Made by a program: the position numbers and the translations under genes. Positions 44,783-55,200 of a DNA stretch of 64,000 nucleotides are shown here, piece by piece. Source of the stretch: Lachnospiraceae bacterium (GTDB lineage Bacteria; Bacillota; Clostridia; Lachnospirales; Lachnospiraceae); assembly GCA_017618075.1 (NCBI GenBank), contig JAFZUY010000028.1, positions 34,330 through 98,329 on the forward strand, given 5' to 3'. Each line of letters starts with the position of its first letter. Position 1 is the first letter of the stretch. Below the pieces are notes generated by a model. The model made no database searches. It was given only the letters and a program-made list of their open reading frames with translations, and was not told the origin of the DNA.

Positions 44783-44855
44783 TAAAAAGAGTTGGCTAGC
44801 GATTCTTTTATGAGATATACTACTAAACTTAATTATTTCAAAATTATAAAAAGAA

Positions 44856-44884
44856 TTGACAAATAAGTTATTTACAAATAAATT
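44856..44884 (+). promoter_or_regulatory. argS promoter
   Basis: TTGACA (44856-44861), 17-bp spacer, TAAATT (44879-44884). The argS start codon lies 31 bp downstream, so there is no room for a T-box. Confidence 0.7.
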
Positions 44885-44915
44885 AGTTTTATTCTAAATA
44901 GGATGGAGTACTAAA

Positions 44916-46685
44916 TTGGAAAAGTTTTTAGAGAAATTAAGCAAAGAAACAGCCCTCGCTTTTAAAGAAGCAGGATATGACGAAAGTTTAGGTAAGGTCG
45001 GCGTTTCGAACAGACCGGACCTTTGCGAATATCAGTGCAACGGAGCAATGGCAGGCGCAAAGCTTTATAAGAAAGCTCCGATTATGATTGCGAACGAAGT
45101 TGCTGAGAAGTTAAAAGAATCAAAAGCATTTTCATCTGTAGAGGTTTGCCCTCCCGGATTTATCAATCTTAATGTAAGCGATGATTTCCTAACCGAATTC
45201 GTTTTGGAAATGTCCGCAGCAAATAAATATGGTGTGGAAGAGGCTGCAGAAAAGAAAATGTATATGGTCGACTACGGTGGACCTAATGTTGCAAAGCCTT
45301 TGCATGTAGGTCATTTAAGAAGTGCCGTAATCGGTGAAAGTATAAAGCGTATTATTCGTTACATGGGTCATGAAGCAATCGGCGATATCCATTTGGGAGA
45401 CTGGGGTCTTCAGATGGGTCTTGTTATTGCGGCTATTAAGGAAGAACAGCCTGACCTTGTTTATTTTGATGAAAACTTTGAAGGAGAATACCCGGCTGAG
45501 GCTCCTTTTACGGTCGGAGATCTCGAAGAAATCTATCCCAAGGCAAGTGCAAAGTCAAAAGTTGATGCAGCATTTAAGGACGAAGCTATGGCTTGCACCA
45601 AAAAGCTTCAGGACGGCGATAAAGGCTATCGTGCAATCTGGAAGCACATTATGAAGGTTTCCGTAGACGACCTTAAGAAAAACTACGATAACCTTAATGT
45701 TAATTTTGAATTATGGAAGGGTGAGTCGGACGTTCACGACGTAATTCCTGAAATGGTTAAGTACCTAAAAGACGGCGGCTACGCATATATCAGCGAAGGC
45801 GCTTTGGTTGTAGATGTTAAGGAAGAAACCGATACCAAGGAAATTCCTCCCTGCATGATTTTAAAATCTGACGGTGCATCACTTTATAACACCACAGATC
45901 TTGCAACCATCATGGTCAGAAAGAGAGAGTACAATCCCGACTACATCGTTTATGTTACAGACAAGAGACAGGAACTTTACTTCGAGCAGGTATTCAGATG
46001 TGCGAAGAAGACAGGCCTTGTTGATAAAAAGACAGAGCTTGTTCACATCGGTTTCGGTACCGTAAACGGCAAAGACGGTAAGCCTTTCAAGACAAGAGAC
46101 GGTGGCGTAATGCGTCTTGAATACCTCGTAAATGATATTAACGAAAAGATGCTTGAGAAGATTTCTACAGGCAGGGAAATGAGCAAGGAAGAAGCGGAGA
46201 GCGTTTCAAAGATGGTTGCTCTTTCTGCTATTAAGTACGGAGATCTTTCAAACCAGGCTTCAAAGGATTATATCTTTGATACAGAAAGATTCATGTCATT
46301 CGAAGGAGATACAGGCCCTTACCTTCTTTACACGGTTGTAAGAATTAAGTCCATCTTAAAGAAGTTCGTAGAGAATGGCGGTAATATTGATGATTGCAAA
46401 GTTATGTCAACCATATCAAATTCTTCACACAAGAACCTTTTGATGAAGATAACAGGCTACAACGATATGATTGAGGGCGCTTTCGAAGAATTCGCGCCTC
46501 ACAGAATCTGCGCATATCTTTACGATTTGGCCAATGTATTCAATTCGTTCTACCATGAGACAAAGATTCTGGCAGAAGAGAATGAGGAATTAAAGAAGAG
46601 CTATATCGCACTTCTTAAACTTACGCTTGGCATCGCAGAAGACTGCATGGAATGCCTCGGTTTCTCTGCACCTGACAAAATGTAA
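44916..46685 (+). CDS. argS: Arginyl-tRNA synthetase
   Basis: A 589-residue class I synthetase. The HIGH-type signature is GGPNVAKPLHVGHLRSAVIGE, and the N-terminal Add1 domain and the C-terminal anticodon-binding domain (ALSAIKYGDLSNQ onward) are present. The protein starts at TTG 44916; GGATGGAG provides the ribosome site at the correct spacing and no closer ATG matches the family start, so a weak start codon may lower translation. It is followed by tRNA-Met. Confidence 0.96.
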   Translation: MEKFLEKLSKETALAFKEAGYDESLGKVGVSNRPDLCEYQCNGAMAGAKLYKKAPIMIANEVAEKLKESKAFSSVEVCPPGFINLNVSDDFLTEFVLEMSAANKYGVEEAAEKKMYMVDYGGPNVAKPLHVGHLRSAVIGESIKRIIRYMGHEAIGDIHLGDWGLQMGLVIAAIKEEQPDLVYFDENFEGEYPAEAPFTVGDLEEIYPKASAKSKVDAAFKDEAMACTKKLQDGDKGYRAIWKHIMKVSVDDLKKNYDNLNVNFELWKGESDVHDVIPEMVKYLKDGGYAYISEGALVVDVKEETDTKEIPPCMILKSDGASLYNTTDLATIMVRKREYNPDYIVYVTDKRQELYFEQVFRCAKKTGLVDKKTELVHIGFGTVNGKDGKPFKTRDGGVMRLEYLVNDINEKMLEKISTGREMSKEEAESVSKMVALSAIKYGDLSNQASKDYIFDTERFMSFEGDTGPYLLYTVVRIKSILKKFVENGGNIDDCKVMSTISNSSHKNLLMKITGYNDMIEGAFEEFAPHRICAYLYDLANVFNSFYHETKILAEENEELKKSYIALLKLTLGIAEDCMECLGFSAPDKM

Positions 46686-46695
46686 TAAAAATTGC

Positions 46696-46724
46696 TTGAC
46701 ATATCAACTGCTATTTTGTATATT
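46696..46724 (+). promoter_or_regulatory. Promoter of tRNA-Met
   Basis: TTGACA (46696-46701), 17-bp spacer, TATATT (46719-46724), starting 8 bp after argS. Confidence 0.85.
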
Positions 46725-46741
46725 AAATAGGCAGTTGTTTT

Positions 46742-46815
46742 GGCGAGATGGCTCAACTGGCTAGAGCATCCGGTTCATACCCGGAAGGTTGAGGGTTCGA
46801 GTCCCCCTCTCGCTA
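46742..46815 (+). tRNA. tRNA-Met (CAT, elongator type)
   Basis: A 74-nt cloverleaf: acceptor GGCGAGA/TCTCGCT plus A, anticodon stem TCCGG/CCGGA with loop TTCATAC (anticodon CAT), T-arm GAGGGTTCGAGTCCCCC. The G1-paired acceptor rules out initiator tRNA. It resembles elongator Met tRNAs of Firmicutes; a lysidine-modified Ile tRNA is less likely. CCA is not encoded. Confidence 0.93.
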
Positions 46816-46822
46816 CGTATTA

Positions 46823-46848
46823 ACACCGAAGAAATTCGGTGTTTTTTT
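46823..46848 (+). terminator. Terminator of tRNA-Met
   Basis: ACACCGAA-gaaa-TTCGGTGT stem and T7. Confidence 0.9.
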
Positions 46849-46981
46849 ATTTTATAAAATTATTCACAAAACAGATGTTTTCGATAGCAAAATAAAGGCT
46901 TTTATGATAAAATCTAAATTGTGTTTTTATGAGAAAAAATCTTATCCTTTTTAAGGATTTTATATACATTGAGGGTTGGTT

Positions 46982-47482
46982 GTGAACAAGAAATATAAAT
47001 GGATTTTATGGGTGATTTTTGGAATATACATAATCATCTTTTTATATGCGACCTTATTCGGACACAGGTCAGGTGCATACTATTCGGATATGACGGTCGG
47101 AGAGTATATTGCGAGATCGGTCAATTTGGTGCCGTTTAAAACAATTTCGCTCTATATAAAATGGATTTTGGATGGGGACAGATTTAACAATTACATTCCT
47201 TTAACTAATCTCGGAGTTAATCTTATTCTTCTTTTTCCGATGGGATTTTTCCTTCCGAACTTATTCGACAGGCTCAGGAATTTCATTGCGTATCTATCGA
47301 CGAACATCCTTATACTCGCTTTGGTAGAGACGATTCAGCTTATTACAAGGCGGGGTTCTTTTGATGTGGATGATTTTATCCTCAATATCCTCGGCGCGAT
47401 TATCGGATTTATCGTGTGGTTTATAACCGTGAAAATTGTCGACGCTTCAAAGAAAAAGAAAGCTTCAAAGAAAGAGCAGTAA
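46982..47482 (+). CDS. VanZ-like family membrane protein
   Basis: A 166-residue membrane protein with about five hydrophobic helices. The segment SVNLVPFKTI followed by NLGVNLILLFPMGFFLPNLF, and later LVETIQLITRRGSFDVDDFILNILGAIIG, are the VanZ-like family motifs. The family is named from a teicoplanin resistance accessory gene, but most members have no known role and glycopeptide resistance should not be inferred. GTG 46982 is preferred because GAGGG precedes it; a TTG two codons upstream is possible. Confidence 0.85.
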   Translation: MNKKYKWILWVIFGIYIIIFLYATLFGHRSGAYYSDMTVGEYIARSVNLVPFKTISLYIKWILDGDRFNNYIPLTNLGVNLILLFPMGFFLPNLFDRLRNFIAYLSTNILILALVETIQLITRRGSFDVDDFILNILGAIIGFIVWFITVKIVDASKKKKASKKEQ

Positions 47483-47587
47483 ATAATTATCATAAAAGAA
47501 TTAAATAATTTCTCCTAAAAGAAATAGAAATCTTTTTTAAAAAGATAAAAAATAAGTATGAATAAATGATTTGAAGAAAGGAACACT

Positions 47588-49354
47588 ATGCTTATCACTC
47601 TTTCAAAACATTTGGGTAAATATAGGCTCCCCTCGGTTTTAACGCCGTTTTTTATGGTGCTTGAAGTTATTTTCGAAACCATAATTCCTCTTTGCATGGG
47701 CTGGATAGTTAAGTACGGCATTGAAGGAAATGACGGTGCGGGAGATATGGATTATATCCTGAAAATGGGCGGCATAATGACGGTTCTCGTTATTTTATCC
47801 CTGATTTCAGGTATACTCGGTGCTGCGTTTGGTTCGGTTGCATCCTGCGGTCTTGCAAAGAACTTAAGAAAAGACATGTATGCAAATATCCAGACATTCA
47901 GCTTTTCAAATATTGACCGTTTCTCAACCGCAGGTCTTATCACAAGACTTACGACAGATGTAACGAATGTGCAGAACGCTTATCAGATGCTCCTTCGTAT
48001 GGCATTCAGAGCGCCTGTAAGTATGATATTTGCATTGTTTATGTCTTTTATGGTGTCTTATAAAATCGCGACGATTTATCTTGCAGCCGTAATTTTCCTT
48101 GGCATCGGACTTTCAATCATTATGATGTATGCGAGAAAGTATTTCTCCCAAGTGTTTGAAAAATACGATGATTTGAACGAAACCATTCAGGAAAATGTAA
48201 ATGCAATCAGAGTTGTAAAGGCATTCGTAAGAGAAGATTACGAGTCCGAAGAACTTAAGAAGGCTGCAGGCAATATCTACAAGATGTTCGTAAAAGCAGA
48301 AAACGTAGTTATTTGGAATGCGCCCCTGATGCAGTTTACGATGTTTGGAACAATGCTTCTTATTGCATGGTTTGGTGCACATCTTGTTGTATCACAGGAA
48401 CTTGATACAGGCTCACTTCTTACACTTTTCACATACTGCCTTAATATTTTAGGAAACCTTATGATGCTTTCCTTTATTTTCGTTATGCTCACACTTTCGG
48501 CAGCAAGCGGAAAAAGAATTGCAGAGGTACTTGATGAGAAGACTGAACTTAAGAACCCCGAAAATCCTGAGTATGAGGTAAAAGACGGAAGCGTTGAATT
48601 TAAGAACGTAAGCTTTTCATACAGCAAAGGCGCGGGCAAAAATGTTCTTAACAATATCAATTTGAAAATTAATTCGGGCGAGACCATCGGTATCATCGGT
48701 GGTACCGGTTCTGCGAAGACCAGTCTGGTTAACCTAATTAACAGACTTTACGATGTTAACGAAGGTGAAGTTAAGGTCGGCGGAATTAATGTCAAGGATT
48801 ACGACATGGAAGCCTTAAGAAACCAGGTTTCGGTTGTGCTTCAAAAGAATGTTCTTTTCTCAGGAACTATATATGATAACCTTCGCTGGGGTAATCCCGA
48901 CGCAACAGAAGGCGAATGCATGGAAGCCTGCAAGCTTGCTTGCGCTCATGATTTTATTTGTTCTTTCCCCGAAGGATATTTAACCAAGATTGAGCAGGGC
49001 GGTACCAATGTATCGGGCGGTCAGAAGCAGAGACTTTGTATCGCAAGAGCACTTCTTAAGAAACCTAAAATTATTATTTTTGACGATTCAACATCCGCAG
49101 TAGATACCGCTACGGATGCCAAGATAAGAAAATCCCTAAAAGAAGCAATTCCCGGAACGACTAAGTTTATTATCGCTCAGAGAATTTCATCCGTTCAGGA
49201 TGCGGACAGAATCATCGTCATGGAAGAAGGCGAAGTTAACGGCTTCGGTACACATGACGAACTTCTTAAGACGAATGCTATCTACAGAGAAGTATTTGAA
49301 TCACAGACCGGTTCGAATGCAGACTTTGATGAGGTGAAAGGGGGTGAGATCTAA
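47588..49354 (+). CDS. ABC exporter subunit with degenerate ATPase site
   Basis: A 588-residue half-transporter of the ABC type IV (multidrug/lipid) exporter class: six membrane helices (residues about 15-310), then the ATPase domain. Walker A is GGTGSAKTSL, with Ala in place of the second conserved Gly. Walker B ends IFDDSTSAVD, with Asp where the catalytic Glu normally stands. The signature is VSGGQKQRLCIARALL. This pattern is typical of the non-catalytic partner in heterodimeric exporters. Its start-stop overlap with the next gene indicates coupled translation. Confidence 0.9.
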   Translation: MLITLSKHLGKYRLPSVLTPFFMVLEVIFETIIPLCMGWIVKYGIEGNDGAGDMDYILKMGGIMTVLVILSLISGILGAAFGSVASCGLAKNLRKDMYANIQTFSFSNIDRFSTAGLITRLTTDVTNVQNAYQMLLRMAFRAPVSMIFALFMSFMVSYKIATIYLAAVIFLGIGLSIIMMYARKYFSQVFEKYDDLNETIQENVNAIRVVKAFVREDYESEELKKAAGNIYKMFVKAENVVIWNAPLMQFTMFGTMLLIAWFGAHLVVSQELDTGSLLTLFTYCLNILGNLMMLSFIFVMLTLSAASGKRIAEVLDEKTELKNPENPEYEVKDGSVEFKNVSFSYSKGAGKNVLNNINLKINSGETIGIIGGTGSAKTSLVNLINRLYDVNEGEVKVGGINVKDYDMEALRNQVSVVLQKNVLFSGTIYDNLRWGNPDATEGECMEACKLACAHDFICSFPEGYLTKIEQGGTNVSGGQKQRLCIARALLKKPKIIIFDDSTSAVDTATDAKIRKSLKEAIPGTTKFIIAQRISSVQDADRIIVMEEGEVNGFGTHDELLKTNAIYREVFESQTGSNADFDEVKGGEI

Positions 49355-51273
49355 TGGCAAAAGAAGGTAAGCCCATCCAGATGGGAAGAGGAAGAAACAT
49401 GGGTCCCATGCCCAAACTCGATCACCCTTTGAAAACATTCGGAAGACTCATCGGTTATTCATACGGAAGATATCCGATTCCTTCCTTACTTGTAGTGTTC
49501 TGTATCATCTTTTCGACACTGGCACAGATTAAGGGAATGCTTTTCATTCAGGACTTAATCGATGATTATATCAAGCCTTTGTCGGAGCAGGCTAACCCTG
49601 ATTATTCGGGACTCCTTGAAGCAATCGGAATGATTGGAATCATGTTTGCGATTGCTGCAATTGCAACATTCACTCAGAATAAAATCATGGTTTATGTTGC
49701 ACAGGGAACAATGAGAAGACTTCGTACGGATCTTTTCTCACACATGGAAAAACTCCCGATTAAATACTTTGATACACATTCTCACGGCGACATCATGTCG
49801 ATATATACGAACGATATCGATACCACCAGACAGATGATTGCGCAGAGTATGATTCAGCTTTTCTCGAGTCTTTTAACAATCATTGGTACGTTTATCGGAC
49901 TCATAAAATTAAGCCCGAGACTTACGCTTCTTACCGTTGCAATGATTGCGGTAACATTTGTTACCACGAGAATTATCGCAGGTATTTCTTCGAGGTTCTT
50001 TGTAATGCAGCAGAAAAACCTCGGTGCGGTTAACGGTTATATCGAAGAGATGATGGACGGACAGAAAATCGTAAAAGTATTCTGCCGTGAAGATATCTGT
50101 GAAGATGAATTTGAAAAGTTAAACAATAACCTTTACACGACAGCGTCTACTGCAGGCAAACTTATAAATCTTTTAGGACCTGTTAATGGGCAGCTTGGTA
50201 ACTTAAGTTTTGTAATCGTTTCCGTTGTCGGCGGTTATTTTGCAATGGCAGGAATCGGCGGATTTACAATCGGTGCATTAGGCAGTTACTTAACGCTTAA
50301 CAAGAATGTAAATATGCCTATCATGCAGATTTCACAGCAGTTTAGCTCTATCGTAATGGCACTTGCAGGTGCGGACAGAGTATTCAAGCTTCTTGATGAA
50401 CCTATTGAGACTGATGACGGATATGTAACCCTCGTAAATGCCAAGAAAGAGAACGGCAATTTAATCGAGAGCGATGAACATACAGGACTTTGGGCATGGA
50501 AACATTATCACAAGGCTGACGATACCACTACTTATGAAGAGCTTAAGGGTAATGTCGTACTTGATGATGTTGACTTCGGATATACCGAGGAGAAGATGGT
50601 TCTTCACAATATCGACATCTTTGCAAAGCCCGGACAGAAGATTGCGTTTGTAGGTTCAACCGGTGCAGGAAAGACGACAATTACCAATCTTATCAACCGT
50701 TTCTATGATATTCAGGACGGTAAGATTCGTTACGACGGAATAAACATTAACAAGATTAAGAAGGCTGATTTGAGAAAGTCTCTCGGAATGGTTCTTCAGG
50801 ATACGCATCTTTTCAGCGGAACCGTTATGGAAAATATCCGCTACGGCAAACTTGATGCAACCGATGAAGAAGTTATTGCAGCAGCAAAGCTTGCCAATGC
50901 ACACGGCTTTATCGAAAGACTTCCCGAGGGCTACAATACAGTACTTAAGGGCGACGGCGCATCCTTATCACAGGGCCAGAGACAGCTTCTTTCAATTGCA
51001 AGAGCTGCCATCGCAGATCCTCCCGTACTCATCCTTGATGAAGCCACAAGTTCCATCGATACCAGAACCGAGAAACTGGTTCAGGAAGGTATGGACAAAC
51101 TGATGAGCGGCAGAACAACATTTGTTATTGCCCACAGACTCTCAACCGTCCGCAATTCTGACTGTATCATGGTTCTTGAACAAGGCCGTATCGTAGAGCG
51201 CGGTACACATGATGAACTGATTGCACAGAAGGGCAGATATTATCAGCTCTATACCGGCAGCCAGGTTTCGTAG
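49354..51273 (+). CDS. ABC exporter subunit with canonical ATPase site
   Basis: A 639-residue half-transporter, partner of the preceding gene. Six membrane helices follow a Gly/Met-rich cytoplasmic N-terminus. The ATPase domain has Walker A GSTGAGKTTI, Walker B LILDEATSSID with the catalytic Glu, H-loop IAHRLS, and a slightly altered signature LSQGQRQLLSIARA. The catalytic site is therefore in this chain. An insertion of about 50 residues (about 340-390) lies between membrane and ATPase domains. Substrate unknown; such pairs commonly export drugs, peptides or lipids. Confidence 0.9.
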   Translation: MAKEGKPIQMGRGRNMGPMPKLDHPLKTFGRLIGYSYGRYPIPSLLVVFCIIFSTLAQIKGMLFIQDLIDDYIKPLSEQANPDYSGLLEAIGMIGIMFAIAAIATFTQNKIMVYVAQGTMRRLRTDLFSHMEKLPIKYFDTHSHGDIMSIYTNDIDTTRQMIAQSMIQLFSSLLTIIGTFIGLIKLSPRLTLLTVAMIAVTFVTTRIIAGISSRFFVMQQKNLGAVNGYIEEMMDGQKIVKVFCREDICEDEFEKLNNNLYTTASTAGKLINLLGPVNGQLGNLSFVIVSVVGGYFAMAGIGGFTIGALGSYLTLNKNVNMPIMQISQQFSSIVMALAGADRVFKLLDEPIETDDGYVTLVNAKKENGNLIESDEHTGLWAWKHYHKADDTTTYEELKGNVVLDDVDFGYTEEKMVLHNIDIFAKPGQKIAFVGSTGAGKTTITNLINRFYDIQDGKIRYDGININKIKKADLRKSLGMVLQDTHLFSGTVMENIRYGKLDATDEEVIAAAKLANAHGFIERLPEGYNTVLKGDGASLSQGQRQLLSIARAAIADPPVLILDEATSSIDTRTEKLVQEGMDKLMSGRTTFVIAHRLSTVRNSDCIMVLEQGRIVERGTHDELIAQKGRYYQLYTGSQVS

Positions 51274-51379
51274 GCAAAATCTAATAAATAAGCGCATTAT
51301 ATTCTTTACATGAATATAGCAAATATAGTATAATAAATCGATAATGCATACTAGATATGCTAAAAGGAGTTTTAACAAA

Positions 51380-52201
51380 ATGAGCGAATGCACACATGAT
51401 TGTTCAACATGTTCGGCCAGCTGCGGCGAAAGAACTCAGGAGAGTTTACTTCAGCCCTGCAACGAACTTAGTCACATAAGAAAAGTAATAGCAGTTGTAT
51501 CCGGTAAAGGCGGAGTAGGAAAGTCGCTTGTTACTTCGCTTTTATCCGTGAATATGAAAAGAGAAGGATATCAGGTTGGTATCATGGATGCCGACATCAC
51601 AGGTCCTTCGATTCCTAGAATGTTTGGACTTACAGCTAAATGCGAAGGCAGTGAGCAGGGAATCTTCCCTGTAAGAAGTAAACTTGATATGGATGTTATT
51701 TCAATTAACTGCCTTCTTGAAAATGATACAGACCCCGTAGTTTGGAGAGGCCCCGTTATTGCAGGTACGGTTACACAGTTCTGGACAGATGTTATCTGGG
51801 GCGATAAAGATTTTCTTTTTGTAGATATGCCCCCCGGAACAGGAGATGTTCCTCTTACTGTGTTCCAGTCAATCCCCATTGACGGTATCATCGTAGTAGC
51901 TTCTCCTCAAGAGCTCGTGGGAATGATAGTCGAAAAGGCTGTTAAGATGGCGGATCTTATGAAAATCCCCGTACTCGGCCTCGTAGAAAACATGTCCTAT
52001 TTCGAATGTCCCGACTGCGGAAAGAAACATTATATTTACGGCGATTCAAAGGTTGAAGAAATCGCAAAGAAATACGACATACAGAACATTGCAAGAATAC
52101 CTGTTAATCCGAAGCTCACTGCAGCAGCGGATAAGGGAATGATAGAACTTTATGAAGGCAACTGGCTTGATGATCTGACAGCGGCATTAAAAGAAATCTA
52201 A
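51380..52201 (+). CDS. Mrp/NBP35-family iron-sulfur carrier ATPase
   Basis: A 273-residue P-loop protein. The deviant Walker A is GKGGVGKSLVT near residue 44, and FVDMPPGTGDVPLT is the Walker B region. The C-terminal FECPDCGKKH has the two-cysteine Fe-S cluster site. The N-terminus has an additional Cys-rich motif, CTHDCSTCSASC, as in some NBP35-like proteins. It would carry Fe-S clusters to client enzymes. ATG 51380 follows AAAAGGAG at good spacing. The DUF5717-like gene begins 22 bp downstream, so co-transcription with that locus is possible. Confidence 0.92.
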   Translation: MSECTHDCSTCSASCGERTQESLLQPCNELSHIRKVIAVVSGKGGVGKSLVTSLLSVNMKREGYQVGIMDADITGPSIPRMFGLTAKCEGSEQGIFPVRSKLDMDVISINCLLENDTDPVVWRGPVIAGTVTQFWTDVIWGDKDFLFVDMPPGTGDVPLTVFQSIPIDGIIVVASPQELVGMIVEKAVKMADLMKIPVLGLVENMSYFECPDCGKKHYIYGDSKVEEIAKKYDIQNIARIPVNPKLTAAADKGMIELYEGNWLDDLTAALKEI

Positions 52202-52223
52202 GATTTCGTGTGAGGTGGAATTC

Positions 52224-55200
52224 GTGAAAAGAACCGTACTTTCAATGGCTGAAGAAAATTTTGACTTTTCCGTTCATGACGGGAATGTTACTTTTTCGAC
52301 CGAAAGAATAGAGTTTGTCTTTGTTGATGACAAAGAGAGAAACGGTTCTTTTACCCTTTTTGTACAAAGCGATTCACCTATTTTAGGAGTTTGCCACTCC
52401 AACAATCCCAGAATGAAAGTTTTAAATCCTCAGTTCAGAGGATTTGAAGCAACCATTGAATTCGTATTCGATCCCAAGGGGATGGAAGCTGATGATTATT
52501 CAAAGGGAGAGTTTATTCTTCTTACCAACAAAGGAGAATACACTCTTCCTTTTATTTGTATCAGAGAGACCGATTACATCAATTCGACTCTCGGACATAT
52601 TAAAAATCTGTTTCATTTTGCGAATCTTGCGAGAACCAACTGGAACGAAGCGGTTAATGTCTTTTATTCGAACGATTTCGTATCGATTATCTCAGGAAAC
52701 GATGCACAGTATAAGAGTCTTTACAGGGGCTTAAGCGAGAATGTTTTAAACGTAGCAAATATCGACGAGTTCCTTGTTGCGATTAAGAAAAAAGACAGAA
52801 TTACATACACGCTTGAAACTCCTGAAATTAACATAGTTAATCCTAACGGCGAAGCAGCCAAGAAGATTACTCTTAAAAAGAACACCTGGGGTTATGTAAA
52901 TGTTGATATCAAGACCGAGGGCAATTTCGTATTTGTTCCATGCAGTCATTATTCGGGCGATGATTTTGAAAACGACAAGATTGATATTGAAGTAAAGATT
53001 ATTCCAGAGTTCTTAAAGCCCGGCAGAAATTACGGTGCGGTTATCATTGATACGCCTCAGAAAACATTCAAAGTTACCGTCATCGTTGATAACGACAGAC
53101 AGGATATTACAAAGCACGAGAACTTTATGTTTAAGCAGTCGCTCGATGCTTTGATGAGACTTTATATCGAGTTCTCGCTTGACCGTATTTCCGAGGAAGA
53201 GTTCTTTAAAAAGAGCCTTGGAATCGCAGAAAAGATTAACGGCACCAATGAGCACAATATCATAGCAGCACTTTTCAAAGCGCAGATATTCATCATCAGC
53301 AAGAGAGAAAGAGACGCATTCAGAATCCTTGAAAGCGTTGATTCAATCATAGAGAACGAAAGACTTTCGGACGAGACATACGGATATTATTTCTACATCA
53401 CGTCTCTTTTATCCAAGGATGCGGATATTGTTAACAGATCTCTTAAAAAGATCAGAAAATTCTACTCCAAGGATATGGGTAATTCCGTTCTTTCGTGGCT
53501 GATTATTTACCTTACGGAAGACTTCTATCAGAGAAAAGAAAAGAAACTCGAATTCCTCGTAGAGCAGTACAGATACGGCAACAATTCACCTCTTTTATAC
53601 ATTGAGGGCTTAAATATATTCAATGAAAATCCTTCGCTTCTTATGAAGCTTGAAGACTACGAAGAGTCGGTTCTTCGTTTTGGTCTTAAGCACAAGGCAA
53701 TCAGCGCCAACCTGGGCGAGAGAATTCAGTTCTTTGTATCAAGACAAAAGGAATTCAAGCAAATCTGGTTTGATATCTTAAAATACCAGTACGCTTATAT
53801 GCCAAGCAAAGAACTCTTGAATACAATTGTTTCATACCTCGTAAAAGGCAACAAAGTCGGAGAGGAATATTTCGGCTGGTATTTGCTCGGAGTTGAATCG
53901 GAGCTTAGAATCACAAGACTCTATGAGTTCTTTATGGACAGTCTGCCTCTTGATTATGACAAAGACCTGCCTCAGATGGTCATGATGTATTTCGCATACC
54001 AGAATGACCTTGATTACAGAAAGAAAGCATTCCTTTACAGAAACGTACTTACAAGAAAAGCAAGATATCCCGAAATTGCGGTTTCTTACAGAGAAACACT
54101 TGAGGCATTTGCGAGAGAGCAGCTAAAAGAAAAGCATATAAACGAAGATCTTTTATATATTTACGCAAAAGTTTTAAATCCCGATTTCGTTAACGAAGAT
54201 AATGCAAACGAATGCGTAACTCTTCAGTTTGTACGAAGAGTAATAGTTCCCAAAGGAGTAAGAAGAGTCGTTCTTTTACACAACAAGATTATCGGCGAGC
54301 AGAGATTCTCTCCCGAAAACGGCCTCGTTTACTGTCCGATTTATTCGAGGGAATTCAGACTCTTTTATGAGGACATCCACGGCAACAGAACGGTTGTACC
54401 CGAAGAAAACGTTTCAGAAGCAATCCTTAACAATCCGATGCTACTTGAAAAGATTGCACATCTTGTTTCCGACAAGATCGGCCTTATCATGTGCAGAGTC
54501 GAGAGTATGTACAATTACGACCTCGTGACTGAGGACAATGTATTTGATTACGAGCGACTTCTTCATTCGGACGTCATTACATTCTCGTATAAAAAGACCA
54601 TCGTAAAAGGACTGCTTAAGTTTTATTTTGACAACGATTATTATGCAGAGCTTGAAGATATATTAAATAACGTCAAGCCTGAGATTTTCGAAGGCGACGA
54701 GAAGGGCACATTCCTTCAGATTCTTATCGCAAGAGGCATGTACGATACCGCATTTTCCGTACTCGATACCTTCGGTCCCGAGCATGTGGAAATTAAGAGC
54801 GTGCTTCGTCTGGTATCAAGACTCCTTGAGAGAACCGACTTCGAAGAAAACGACCTGCTTATTACCTATGCACAGTATGTTTACAGGGAAGGCAAGTACG
54901 ACGGAAATATCCTCGCGTATCTCGAGCAGCATTTCAGAGGCAGCGTAAAAGAATTAAAGAGCCTGTACAGGGACTGCGAATCTTTCGGTCTCGACACATA
55001 CATACTTATTGAAAACATTATCATTCAGCTTCTTTTCACAAATGCATTCTGCGCAGATAAGATCAAATATCTCGATGCTTTCGTGGAAATGAAAGGTACG
55101 CTCGGACTTGAAAAAGCATTCCTCGCACAGTGTGCTTATGATTACTTCGTAAAAGACACAATCACCGATGATTATGTATTCGAGCGCATAGAAAAGCTCT

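Noticed and set aside
44785-44915. T-box riboswitch upstream of argS
   Set aside because: The promoter is only 31 bp before the start codon and no T-box sequence (TGGNACCGCG) is present.
46982-47482. Glycopeptide resistance locus
   Set aside because: A lone VanZ-like family protein without vanHAX genes is not evidence of resistance.
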